A stretch of DNA of 64,000 bases from Verrucomicrobiaceae bacterium (GTDB taxonomy: Bacteria; Verrucomicrobiota; Verrucomicrobiia; Verrucomicrobiales; Verrucomicrobiaceae), in assembly GCA_016713035.1 (NCBI GenBank), contig JADJPW010000007.1, forward strand, positions 62,001-126,000. Direction: 5' to 3'. The position numbers were made by a program, and so were the translations under genes. Of the stretch, positions 1-10,700 are shown one piece after another; position 1 is the stretch's first letter, and each line of letters opens with the position of its first letter. The notes beneath the pieces are model-generated. The model saw only the letters and a program-made list of their open reading frames with translations, was not told where the DNA came from and did not search any database.

Positions 1-600
1 TGGCTGCTTCGGCATCTCGCCGAGCTACACCATCACACCCGCCTGTCCGACAATCACCATCACGGACGGCGTGGCCATGCAGAGCACCACTGGCACCGCT
101 TACACGCAAGCGACAGGGTTCAGCGCCACCGTCAGCAATGGCATCGGCAAAACATGGAGCATCGACAGCCCACCCGCCGGCTTCAGCATCAACAGTACCG
201 ATGGCAAAATCAGTGTGACCTCGGCCGTAGCCGCTGGGCTCTACTCACTCACTGTGCGTGCGACGCTCGTCGCACCTTATACCACTTGTTCTCAGACCAA
301 AGCTGTCTCGTTCCGCGTGTGTCCGATCATCACCATCACGCCGAGTGTGGCTAGCCCTGCTGCACCCGTCATCGGCACAAACACCACGATCACCTTCACC
401 GCCAGCGGCGGAGTCGGGCCTTACACTTGGTCATTTACGGGCCCGGCACCCAGTGGCATGACCTACACCCCAGCGGCCACCAGCACGACCTCTACTCTGG
501 GTGGAGCGGCCACGCAGACCACAGGCCGCACGATCACCCTCATTGCCACCGATGCCAATGGCTGCCCTAGTGCTTCCTTTGCTTACAGCATCGCTCCAGT
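1..600 (+). repeat. Long direct repeat, copy A (partner at 4336-4935)
   Basis: This stretch recurs at 4336-4935, offset 4335 bp, with long identical runs. Differences are single bases (for example near 211 and 235) and a diverged block around 466-515. It encodes the end of a 180-residue unit followed by a CPTITITDGVAMQS-type block. Another array of the same units therefore probably lies upstream of the window. Confidence 0.9.
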
Positions 601-3600
601 GTGCCCGACGATCACGATCACTGATGGAGTCGCGATGCAGAGCACAACGGGGACAGCTTACACGCAGACGACAGGGTTCAGTGCCTCGGTGAGCAATGGA
701 ATAGGCGTCACATGGAGCCTGGTGACACCGCCAGCTGGATTCAGCATCAATAGTGCGGATGGGAAAGTGAGTGTGACCTCCGCAGTGGCTGCAGGACTCC
801 ATGCGCTGACGGTCCGTGCGACGATGGTTGCTCCTTACACCGCCTGTGTACAGAACAAGGCAGTCAACTTCCGTGTTTGCCCCGTCTTCACCTGGACTCC
901 TGCATCGCTGCCGAACGCTACGGTGGGATCGAATTACAACCTGACGGCGGGAACGACCATTACGGCGACGAGTAACACATCCATTAGTCTATACAGCCTC
1001 AGTGGTGCTCCTGCGTGGCTTTCGATCAACAACAGCGGCCAGTTGAGCGGTACACCGACTGCTAGTGCTGCATCTGCCAGCTTCACCATCAATGCGACAG
1101 ACGCCAATGGCTGCACGGGTAGCATTACTCGGTCGGTGACAGTTGTCTGCCCAACGATCACCGTGACTGCCGGATCAGCGTTCCAGCCCGTATTTGGCAC
1201 CGCTAGCACGCAAACCACAGGTGCGAGTGCCTCGGGCATCAGTGGCACCTTCACTTGGTCACTCACTGGTACGATCCCGACGGGACTCACCATCAATGGT
1301 TCCGGTCAACTCGTCACCACCACCGCGACACCCGCAGGCCTGCACAGCAGCTTCAACATCGTGGCGACGAGTGCGAGCTATCCAACTTGCTCGGGCTCAC
1401 TGCCTGGATCGCTGCGCGTTTGCCCAGTGATGACCGTCACACTGCCGAACACCAGCGCCACGGTGGGCACGGTTTACAGCCAAAGCGTCACCCAGAGCGG
1501 AAGCGCCGCCACGCCGATCACTTACACGTTGAACAGCGGCGCATTACCAACCTGGGCGACACTGACAGCGGCAGGAGTGCTCAGTGGCACGCCCAACAAT
1601 ACCACCGCAGCCACGTTCACCATCCGCGCTACCGATGCGAATGGCTGCTTCGGCATCTCGCCGAGCTACACGATTACGCCAGCTTGCCCAACGATCACGG
1701 TCACGGCTGGATCGGCGTTCCAGCCCGTATTTGGCACCGCTAGCACGCAAACCACAGGTGCGAGTGCCTCGGGTATCAGTGGCACCTTCACTTGGTCACT
1801 CACTGGTACGATCCCGACGGGACTCACCATCAATGGTTCCGGTCAACTCGTCACCACCGCCGCGACACCCGCAGGCCTGCACAATAGCTTCAACATCGTG
1901 GCTACCAGTGCGAGCTATCCGACCTGCTCGGGCTCATTGTCTGGATCGCTGCGTGTTTGCCCAGTGATGACCGTCACATTGCCGAGCACCAGCGCCACGG
2001 TGGGCACGGTTTACAGCCAAAGCGTCACCCAGAGCGGAAGCGCGGCCACGCCGATCACCTACACGCTGAACAGCGGTTCGTTGCCAACCTGGGCGACACT
2101 GACCGCCGCAGGAGTGCTCAGTGGCACACCCAACAATACCACCGCAGCCACGTTCACCATCCGCGCCACCGATGCCAATGGCTGTTTCGGCATCTCGCCG
2201 AGTTACACCATCACACCCGCCTGTCCGACGATCACCGTGACAGCAGGCTCAGCCTTCCTGCCCGTGTTTGGCACTGCCAGCACGCAAACCACAGGTGCGA
2301 GTGCCTCGGGCATCAGTGGCACCTTCACTTGGACACTTACCGGCACCATTCCGACAGGACTCACCGTCAACAGTAGCACTGGACAACTCTCCACCACTGC
2401 CGCGACACCCGCAGGCCTGCACAGCAGCTTCAACATCGTGGCGACGAGTGCGAGCTATCCAACTTGCTCGGGCTCACTGCCTGGATCGCTGCGCGTTTGC
2501 CCAGTGATGACCGTCACACTGCCGAACACCAGCGCCACGGTGGGCACGGTTTACAGCCAAAGCGTCACCCAGAGCGGAAGCGCCGCCACGCCGATCACTT
2601 ACACGCTGAACAGCGGTTCATTACCAACATGGGCCACATTGACCGCCGCAGGAGTGCTCAGTGGCACGCCAAACAACACCACCGCCGCCACATTCACCAT
2701 CCGCGCTACCGATGCGAATGGCTGCTTCGGCATCTCGCCGAGCTACACGATTACGCCAGCTTGCCCAACGATCACGGTCACGGCTGGATCGGCGTTCCAG
2801 CCCGTATTTGGCACCGCTAGCACGCAAACCACAGGTGCGAGTGCCTCGGGCATCAGTGGCACCTTCACTTGGTCACTCACTGGTACGATCCCGACGGGAC
2901 TCACCATCAATGGTTCCGGTCAACTCGTCACCACCGCCGCGACACCCGCAGGCCTGCACAATAGCTTCAACATCGTGGCTACCAGTGCGAGCTATCCGAC
3001 CTGCTCGGGCTCATTGTCTGGATCGCTGCGCGTTTGCCCAGTGATGACCGTCACACTGCCGAGCACCAGCGCCACGGTGGGCACGGTTTACAGCCAAAGC
3101 GTCACCCAGAGCGGAAGCGCGGCCACGCCGATCACCTACACGCTGAACAGCGGTTCGTTGCCAACCTGGGCGACACTGACCGCCGCAGGAGTGCTCAGTG
3201 GCACACCCAACAATACCACCGCAGCCACGTTCACCATCCGCGCCACCGATGCCAATGGCTGTTTCGGCATCTCGCCGAGTTACACCATCACACCCGCCTG
3301 TCCGACGATCACCGTGACAGCAGGCTCAGCCTTCCTGCCCGTGTTTGGCACTGCCAGCACGCAAACCACAGGTGCGAGTGCCTCGGGCATCAGTGGCACC
3401 TTCACTTGGACACTTACCGGCACCATTCCGACAGGACTCACCGTCAACAGTAGCACTGGACAACTCTCCACCACTGCCGCGACACCCGCAGGCCTGCACA
3501 ACAGCTTCAACATCGTGGCGACGAGTGCGAGCTATCCAACTTGCTCGGGCTCACTGCCTGGATCGCTCCGTGTTTGCCCAGTGATGACCGTCACATTGCC

Positions 3601-6600
3601 GAGCACCAGCGCCACGGTGGGCACGGTTTACAGCCAAAGCGTCACCCAGAGCGGAAGCGCGGCCACGCCGATCACTTACACGCTGAACAGCGGTTCATTA
3701 CCAACATGGGCCACATTGACCGCCGCAGGAGTGCTCAGTGGCACGCCAAACAACACCACCGCCGCCACATTCACCATCCGCGCTACCGATGCGAACGGCT
3801 GCTTCGGCATCTCACCGAGCTACACGATTACGCCAGCTTGCCCAACGATCACTGTCACTGCCGGATCGGCGTTCCAGCCCGTATTTGGCACCGCCAGCAC
3901 ACAAACCACAGGTGCGAGTGCCTCGGGCATCAGCGGCACCTTTACTTGGTCGCTTACCGGCACCATTCCGACAGGACTCACCATCAATAGCAGCACTGGA
4001 CAACTCTCCACCACCGCCGCGACACCCGCAGGCCTGCACAATAGCTTCAACATCGTGGCGACGAGTGCGAGCTATCCAACTTGCTCGGGCTCACTGCCTG
4101 GATCGCTGCGCGTTTGCCCAGTGATGACCGTCACACTGCCGAGCACCAGCGCCACGGTGGGCACGGTTTACAGCCAAAGCGTCACCCAGAGCGGAAGCGC
4201 CGCCACACCGATCACTTACACGCTGAACAGCGGCGCATTGCCAACCTGGGCCACACTGACAGCGGCAGGAGTGCTCAGTGGCACACCCAACACCACCACC
4301 GCAGCCACGTTCACCATCCGCGCCACCGATGCCAATGGCTGCTTCGGCATCTCGCCGAGCTACACCATCACACCCGCCTGTCCGACAATCACCATCACGG
4401 ACGGCGTGGCCATGCAGAGCACCACTGGCACCGCTTACACGCAAGCGACAGGGTTCAGCGCCACCGTCAGCAATGGCATCGGCAAAACATGGAGCATCGA
4501 CAGCCCACCCGCCGGCTTCAGCATCAACAGTACCGATGGCAAAGTCAGTGTGACCTCGGCCGTAGCCGCAGGAGTCTACTCACTCACTGTGCGTGCGACG
4601 CTCGTCGCACCTTATACCACTTGTTCTCAGACCAAAGCTGTCTCCTTCCGCGTTTGTCCGATCATTACCATCACGCCGAGTGTGGCTAGCCCTGCTGCAC
4701 CCGTCATCGGCACGAACACCACCATCACCTTCACCGCCAGCGGCGGAGTCGGGCCTTACACTTGGTCTTTTACGGGCCCGGCACCCAGTGGCATGACCTT
4801 CACATCCGCTGTCACGAGCACGACGGCTACTCTGTCAGGAGCACCTACGCAGACCACAGGCCGCACGATCACCCTCATTGCCACCGATGCCAATGGCTGC
4901 CCTAGTGCTTCCTTTGCTTACAGCATCGCTCCAGTCTGCCCCACATTCGTCATCACCGACGGCGCAGCATTACAGAGCACTGCGGGCACCGCCTACACAC
5001 AAACAACAGGCTTCAGTGCCACCACCAGCAATGGTGTCGGCGTGACTTGGTCTTTGCTGTCACCGCCTGCTGGGTTCAGCATCAACAGCGCCGATGGCAA
5101 GCTTAGTGTGACCAGCGCTGTGGCTCCAGGGCTCTACAGCCTCAGCGCACGGGCGAATTTAGTGGCTCCCTTTGCTGCCTGTGCCCATATCAAGATCGTC
5201 AGCTTCCGCGTCTGCCCCGTGCTCAATCTGCCGGCCAGCATGCCAGACGCCGTCGTCGGGGTGAATTACAGCACCATTGGCAGCACGAGTGCGGCTGTCA
5301 CCAATGGCACCTCTCCATACACTTACTCACTCAGCGGCGCACCGGCATGGCTCAGTATCACCAGCACCGGACAGCTCCAGGGCACTCCTACCGCCATCGC
5401 CACCAGCGTCACCTTCACGGTCAATGTCACCGACAGTGGTGGCTGCCAGGGTAGCCAGCTCTACACCATCAATGTCCGTGGCCTCACCATCGGCGACACC
5501 ATCTTTGAAGACAGCAACGACAATGGCACTCTCGATGCCGGCGAGCCTGGCATCGCAGGAGCCACCGTGCAGCTCTGGAGTCCCGGTGCGGACAATGCCA
5601 TCGGCGGCAGCGCGGCCAATGCAGATACCCAGATAGGCTCAAACTTCGTCACCACATCGACGGGGGCTTACAGCTTCACAAACATCACCCCTGGCAACTA
5701 CTTCATCAAAGTCACACAACCTGCCGACTACGCCGAAACCAGCGGCACACCCGCCACCACGGACAACAACGTCAATAACAACAACGACGGCAGTCAGCCC
5801 GGCGGCCCAGGTACACCCGTCTTCAGCCCCATCATCAATCTCGCCATCGGCGCAGAAACCAATGCCGCAGGCACAACCAATACCGACACGAACGCCACTC
5901 TCGACTTCGGCTTCTGGAACAGCGTCTCCGTCGGCAACGTCGTCTTCTTTGACTTCAATGGCGATGGCAACCTCGATGTGAATGAGGGCCTCGAAGGCGT
6001 CCTCGTCTTCATCTACACACAGGGTAGCACCGTCGGTGTCACCACACCTGCTGGCGTCGCCTTCACTGATAATAAAGGCCGCTATCTCATCACCGGGCTC
6101 AATCCGGGCAATTACTTCCTGCACATTCCATCCTCACAGTTCGCCGCCAGCATGCCGCTGGAGGGCTACGTCCCGATGAGCAGCATCGTCGCTGGAGATG
6201 ATACCACGGGTCAGGACCTCCTCGCTGCCGCCACACCAGCCACCACGGGTGCCAGCACGGGCATCATCAGCCTGCGACCCACGCTTTGCCCCGCAGGCGT
6301 CAATGAAGCAGGCTTTGAGGCCAGCACCGATGACGCCACCGACACCCGCGTCGATCTCACTCGCGACCTCGGCTTCATCAATGGCAGCGGCACCGGCTTC
6401 GCGAATGCCATCAGCATCGCCAATACACTCGCGCTACCCGCTTTCGAGCCACAGACCACGCCTGCGGCTGAAATGCCTGAGGAAGTCGAATCGACATCTT
6501 CCACCACCGCCATCACCTTCGCTTCCTGGAGCGCTGAAAATCAAATCAGCGGCGCAGAGGCCGATGCGGACGCCGATAGTGCCTCGAACCTCCTCGAATA

Positions 6601-7732
6601 CGCCCTCGGCACCGATCCACGCAGTAGTCTCATCACCACCCACTTCAGCTTGGAGCACAATACGACGACCGATGCTATCGACGCCATCGTCACTCGCCCT
6701 GTGGATGGACGTGAGGACATCCGCGTCACACTAGAGGCCGCCTCCATCCTTGATGATGCGGCTTGGAAGACTCTCGCGCTGCCTGCTGCTGCTCTCTTCA
6801 ATCAAGACGGCACCGTCACACGCCGCTACGCCGCCATCGACGCAGATTCCACCACGGCACTCGGCTTCCTCCGCCTGCGTATCGACCTCGATGCGGATAA
6901 AGACGGCACACCAGAGTCCACCACGCACAGTGCTGCACAGGCTTGGACACGCCAGGCATTCACCCCAGGCACACGCACCTTCAGCATGCCGCTCCTCAAC
7001 GCTGCGGCCTACATCGGCACCGCAGACATCACCGCAGATAGCGTCACACTCACTTCCGCACTCGGAGCCATCTCTGGCCCGCATTATCTCGAAGTCCTCA
7101 ATGGCACCCACGCTGGCCTCCGCTTGGAAATCGGTCACGTCGATGCCACTCACGTCACCCTCCAGACCTCCGCGCCAGCCACGCTCACCAGTGCCCGCAT
7201 CGCCATCCGTGCCCACCAGCATCTCACCTCACTGCTGCCAGCAGAGCGATTCACCGCAGCTAGCGATACCGTTCGCTTCCTCGATGCAGGAGCTTTTGCC
7301 ACCATCCCGCTGACCGCATCTGGCTGGAGCATCGACCGCATCCTTCACCCACATGAGGCAGTCCTCGTCACCGTGCGTGGTGAGCAGCCCATCACCGTCG
7401 TCCTCACGGGTGAAGTGCGTGCCGCCACTGCCACACACAGCATCCCGCTCACTGCGGGCACACAGCTCATCGCCCCAGGCCTACCCATCGCAGCCCCAGT
7501 GCCCACGACCGGCCTGCTTAGCGGTCCTACCGCCGATTCAGCAGACCGCCTCCGCATCTGGAATGGCGACATCACCTCTGAGCTCGCGGGCTACAGCAGC
7601 TTCTTCCTCCAATCCTCCGAGACCGCTCCGCAGTGGACACCGCAGAGTGAGAACACCCTCGCAGCCCCGCTCATGAAGCCCTTCCACGGACTCTTCATCG
7701 TCCGTGACACCGCTCTGAACTGGAAACCGTAA
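2..7732 (+). CDS. Giant secreted Ig-like-repeat surface protein (5' end outside window)
   Basis: The frame is open from the window edge, so the true start lies upstream; the 71 ATG is internal to a repeat. The visible part is about 2576 residues. It consists of ~90-residue Ig-like (He_PIG/cadherin-like) domains, many opening with a Cys-Pro pair and closing with DANGC, so disulfides are likely and an extracellular location is inferred. Six near-identical 179-180-residue units are encoded from 1148 to 4378. After them come two SdrD_B-like domains (GDTIFEDSNDNGTLDAGEPG near nt 5490; GNVVFFDFNGDGNLD near nt 5930), an acidic type-3-like motif ending LGTDP (nt 6540-6625), and a ~380-residue C-terminal region resembling a Verrucomicrobium paralogous family (possibly TIGR02597; tentative). 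No LPxTG, PEP-CTERM or T9SS tail is seen. Adhesion or a structural surface role is inference. Confidence 0.85.
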   Translation, partial: GCFGISPSYTITPACPTITITDGVAMQSTTGTAYTQATGFSATVSNGIGKTWSIDSPPAGFSINSTDGKISVTSAVAAGLYSLTVRATLVAPYTTCSQTKAVSFRVCPIITITPSVASPAAPVIGTNTTITFTASGGVGPYTWSFTGPAPSGMTYTPAATSTTSTLGGAATQTTGRTITLIATDANGCPSASFAYSIAPVCPTITITDGVAMQSTTGTAYTQTTGFSASVSNGIGVTWSLVTPPAGFSINSADGKVSVTSAVAAGLHALTVRATMVAPYTACVQNKAVNFRVCPVFTWTPASLPNATVGSNYNLTAGTTITATSNTSISLYSLSGAPAWLSINNSGQLSGTPTASAASASFTINATDANGCTGSITRSVTVVCPTITVTAGSAFQPVFGTASTQTTGASASGISGTFTWSLTGTIPTGLTINGSGQLVTTTATPAGLHSSFNIVATSASYPTCSGSLPGSLRVCPVMTVTLPNTSATVGTVYSQSVTQSGSAATPITYTLNSGALPTWATLTAAGVLSGTPNNTTAATFTIRATDANGCFGISPSYTITPACPTITVTAGSAFQPVFGTASTQTTGASASGISGTFTWSLTGTIPTGLTINGSGQLVTTAATPAGLHNSFNIVATSASYPTCSGSLSGSLRVCPVMTVTLPSTSATVGTVYSQSVTQSGSAATPITYTLNSGSLPTWATLTAAGVLSGTPNNTTAATFTIRATDANGCFGISPSYTITPACPTITVTAGSAFLPVFGTASTQTTGASASGISGTFTWTLTGTIPTGLTVNSSTGQLSTTAATPAGLHSSFNIVATSASYPTCSGSLPGSLRVCPVMTVTLPNTSATVGTVYSQSVTQSGSAATPITYTLNSGSLPTWATLTAAGVLSGTPNNTTAATFTIRATDANGCFGISPSYTITPACPTITVTAGSAFQPVFGTASTQTTGASASGISGTFTWSLTGTIPTGLTINGSGQLVTTAATPAGLHNSFNIVATSASYPTCSGSLSGSLRVCPVMTVTLPSTSATVGTVYSQSVTQSGSAATPITYTLNSGSLPTWATLTAAGVLSGTPNNTTAATFTIRATDANGCFGISPSYTITPACPTITVTAGSAFLPVFGTASTQTTGASASGISGTFTWTLTGTIPTGLTVNSSTGQLSTTAATPAGLHNSFNIVATSASYPTCSGSLPGSLRVCPVMTVTLPSTSATVGTVYSQSVTQSGSAATPITYTLNSGSLPTWATLTAAGVLSGTPNNTTAATFTIRATDANGCFGISPSYTITPACPTITVTAGSAFQPVFGTASTQTTGASASGISGTFTWSLTGTIPTGLTINSSTGQLSTTAATPAGLHNSFNIVATSASYPTCSGSLPGSLRVCPVMTVTLPSTSATVGTVYSQSVTQSGSAATPITYTLNSGALPTWATLTAAGVLSGTPNTTTAATFTIRATDANGCFGISPSYTITPACPTITITDGVAMQSTTGTAYTQATGFSATVSNGIGKTWSIDSPPAGFSINSTDGKVSVTSAVAAGVYSLTVRATLVAPYTTCSQTKAVSFRVCPIITITPSVASPAAPVIGTNTTITFTASGGVGPYTWSFTGPAPSGMTFTSAVTSTTATLSGAPTQTTGRTITLIATDANGCPSASFAYSIAPVCPTFVITDGAALQSTAGTAYTQTTGFSATTSNGVGVTWSLLSPPAGFSINSADGKLSVTSAVAPGLYSLSARANLVAPFAACAHIKIVSFRVCPVLNLPASMPDAVVGVNYSTIGSTSAAVTNGTSPYTYSLSGAPAWLSITSTGQLQGTPTAIATSVTFTVNVTDSGGCQGSQLYTINVRGLTIGDTIFEDSNDNGTLDAGEPGIAGATVQLWSPGADNAIGGSAANADTQIGSNFVTTSTGAYSFTNITPGNYFIKVTQPADYAETSGTPATTDNNVNNNNDGSQPGGPGTPVFSPIINLAIGAETNAAGTTNTDTNATLDFGFWNSVSVGNVVFFDFNGDGNLDVNEGLEGVLVFIYTQGSTVGVTTPAGVAFTDNKGRYLITGLNPGNYFLHIPSSQFAASMPLEGYVPMSSIVAGDDTTGQDLLAAATPATTGASTGIISLRPTLCPAGVNEAGFEASTDDATDTRVDLTRDLGFINGSGTGFANAISIANTLALPAFEPQTTPAAEMPEEVESTSSTTAITFASWSAENQISGAEADADADSASNLLEYALGTDPRSSLITTHFSLEHNTTTDAIDAIVTRPVDGREDIRVTLEAASILDDAAWKTLALPAAALFNQDGTVTRRYAAIDADSTTALGFLRLRIDLDADKDGTPESTTHSAAQAWTRQAFTPGTRTFSMPLLNAAAYIGTADITADSVTLTSALGAISGPHYLEVLNGTHAGLRLEIGHVDATHVTLQTSAPATLTSARIAIRAHQHLTSLLPAERFTAASDTVRFLDAGAFATIPLTASGWSIDRILHPHEAVLVTVRGEQPITVVLTGEVRAATATHSIPLTAGTQLIAPGLPIAAPVPTTGLLSGPTADSADRLRIWNGDITSELAGYSSFFLQSSETAPQWTPQSENTLAAPLMKPFHGLFIVRDTALNWKP
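1148..4378 (+). repeat. Six tandem 537/540-bp in-frame coding repeats
   Basis: Units begin at 1148, 1685, 2222, 2762, 3299 and 3839, each at a Cys-Pro-Thr-Ile-Thr codon run. Spacing is 537 or 540 bp; the extra codon comes from an SSTGQL versus GSGQL variant. Units 2+3 and 4+5 match almost base for base at an offset of 1077 bp, so a dimer was duplicated after the first expansion. Each unit encodes two Ig-like domains. Confidence 0.95.
4336..4935 (+). repeat. Long direct repeat, copy B (partner at 1-600)
   Basis: Second copy of the 600-bp block, directly after the six-unit array. The next domain (from 4937) is also homologous to the one after copy A (from 602) at the same 4335-bp offset but is more diverged. 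The duplicated segment is therefore larger than the near-identical part. Confidence 0.9.
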
Positions 7733-7759
7733 GCCTTCCCGCTCTTGGTTTTAAGCAGA

Positions 7760-10700
7760 CTACTTCGACTCCAACTTGTTGAAGTAACTATCCAGGCCTG
7801 TTTTGAATTCTTCTGGCAGCTCGCGGCCTGCTTTGCCGGTGGATTGACCGACTGGGCGGGCCTCCACCTTTGTAGCGGAGTCATCCGCGTCACCCAGCTC
7901 GGCCAAAGCGGCCACACTCGTCGTGGCAGAGCCGCCGCCACCGCCAGGGCTGCCACCGCCACCACCACCGCCTTTAGGATTGGGCCTTTTGGCTTGGAGC
8001 AGCAGCTCGATGGCTTCCGTCTCTGCGGCGATGGCGGGCGCACCCGTATCCGGCTTGTCCAGGATGCCGCCGGCCTCCTGCATCACCTGAATCACCGCAG
8101 AGAGCAGCTTCAGCTCTTTGCCGAACTTCTCATTCCCATTGGGCAAGTGCAGGATGTCATCCAAGGCACCGCGCACATTCAGTCCGATGCCAAATTGCTT
8201 CGAGGCTAGATCCGCTGACTGCTTGGCGAACGATTTGGCTTCGAGTGCAGGGCGAGCGTTTTCGACCTCGCGTGTTTCATCCCGCAGATGCATTTCATCG
8301 CGCAGGGCTTTCATCACCTTCAGTACGATCTCTGGCGGCAGGCTCTCGGCGCTGCATGAGCTGCATGCTTTGCACTGGCTAGCGGCCACCATCTCCTCAG
8401 CCCAGCGGTCCAGTGTATCGGCCCAGAACTCTGCGCCCACCATGCTGCTGCCACTCAGGTTCACCTCGGCTTGCTCACCGAGCTTGTGCAGAGCCTTCAC
8501 CACCTGCGTGTCCTTCATTTGGGCGATGACGGTCTTGAAGTGCATCTCCGGTTTGCGGGCGTAGTAAGCCTCCAGATCACTCTGAATGAGACGCACCATC
8601 TCACTCTGCTTCTTTTCATGCCCAGCGATCTGTGCAGCATCGCTGACGGGTTGCTTCTCCAGGCCGAAGGCGACCAAGGTCTTCGTATTGAGGTCTTTGG
8701 CGGCCACCATTTGGTCGCGTGAGGCTTTTTTGAGCCGTTTGACAAAAGTGCTGGCCTCCAGGCTCGCGAGCACTGCCGCGAGCTCGTCCGAAACACGGGC
8801 AAATTCGGCGAGGAGCAGTTTTTGCTCGTTGAGAGCCTCGTCCATTTTTTCCTGGGCGGGTGTTTGCGGTGGTGGTGCGGCCTGCGGGGCTTTGCCATCC
8901 TCTTTCGGTGCCGCAGCGGCCATCTGTGTGGTGGGTAATTTCATCACGCTGGGCTTCGGTGCTGCGGGAGCGGCATTGGGGTCCTTTTTGGCCTCTGCGG
9001 GCTTGCTCATGCTGCCTTCACGGTCGGTGATGCTGGGCATGTTTTCTTTGGTCTGCGGCTTGTCAGAGGCCTTGGAGCTAGCTGAGCCACTTTTGGGCGA
9101 TTCGGGGCCATTGGCGATTTGTGGCGCAGAGGGCTTTGAGGGGCTGTTTTGGCCTGCGGGAGTCGATTTGGCAGTTTCGCTGTTTTTGGTCGCTTGAGGG
9201 GCCTGCGGTGATGCGCTGGAGGCCTTTGTGTCGCCATTTTTTGCTCCGGCACTCTGCTTCAATAAATCGGCCACACTCGGCATGCGCTTGTCCGAGATGT
9301 CTTGCAGAGCCTTCAGCATCGTGGCCCAGGATTCGAGCCGTTTGGCATCGAATTCATCATTGCGGGTGGCCTGTTGCACGAGGCTGCGACCACTTTGATT
9401 CAGCGCAGTGAGCCGTGTGGCGTTGGCGTTCTCTGCGCTGGACTGTTGGGCGATCTTGCGGCGGTTTTCCGGCCGGTCCAGATCCGTGGGGCTCATCTGC
9501 CGCAGCTCGCGATTGGTGGCGTGGAGTTGCTGCTCGCGCTCATAGGTCTCGCGGGCGGATTCCAGCCATTTGCCGAACTGCTCGGTGAGCCACAGAGCAT
9601 GATCTGTCTTATTGAGCACTTGGAGCTGGAAGGCCGAGGTGTAGCTGCGTTTCCGGCCAGGCAGATAATCCTCTGCCCAGGCACGGATTTCGATCATCTG
9701 CGGCTCCACGCCATCGCGTGTGGCGCTGAAGGTGGCTTTGGCGGCGAGGGAGCGCTTCTCTGGCTGACCAGCGGCGGCGATTTTTTCACCGGCTGTTTTG
9801 GAGCCCTCTACACCGTGCCACTCCAGACCCACGCGACTCACTCCGAAGTCATCTTCCGCATCGAGCTCAAAGGCGACGACTTCATGGTCCAAGACGACCA
9901 TCTCCGGCGTTTCGCGACGAGCGGAGAGACGCGGCGCCTCATCCGCCACGGCGTGCAGACGCAGCACCAGTGGCTCACGCGGCTCTAGGCCATCGCGATC
10001 ACGCCAGGTGACCTTTTTCTCTGCGTCTGCGGTGATCTCACTGAAAGTGGTGGTCACTTTTTCTCCAGAGACGTGCTGCGCGGCGCCATCGAGCTCTGCG
10101 GTGGCCAGCTCACGGCTGGCGGTGGCCTCCAAGGCGGCTTGAGCACCACGGAGCACGCTGACCGTGCCGCCACGCACCTCGGTGACGGGCTCTGTTTGAT
10201 ACTTTAAATAAGCAGGCAGTCGGGTGCGGACGGCCAGTGTCGTCAGCTCGGGTCTAGGCTTTGGCTCGATGCGCAGCGTCTCACGCACATCGCCGAGGGA
10301 GAGGCTGAGTTCCGTGTCCTGCTTCAGCGGTGGCAGGGGCAGTGAGTAGGAGCCGTCTTTCAATGCTGCGCGGATGGCGGGTTGGCCATCGAGATGAGCG
10401 CGTGCCTGCTCTGGCGACCAGCGAGTGCTGGGATCGAGAGTCACCTTTAGCCGCGCCGGCTCGGACAGTGGGATGACGAGGCGCTGCGGCAAGGGCTGGA
10501 TGCGTGCAAAGGTGAAGCGTGCGATGTCACGCCACGGCATGGCCCAGCGCTGCGCCGCATTCCACGCAGCCTCCGGCACGCCAAAAGCGGCAGCCGCCAC
10601 GAGCACCGCTGCACCCGCCAGCGCCCGGCCCCAGAAGGCATGCCGCGCCTCTGGCACGGCGTGAGAGAAGTCCTTGTCCCGCACGGCCTCAGCGGCCTGA

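Noticed and set aside
1148..4378. CRISPR-like periodicity
   Set aside because: Units are ~540 bp and in-frame coding repeats; no short repeats with unique spacers.
7733..7759. Terminator between the giant gene and the DUF4175-like gene
   Set aside because: The 27-bp convergent gap contains no stem with a U-run.
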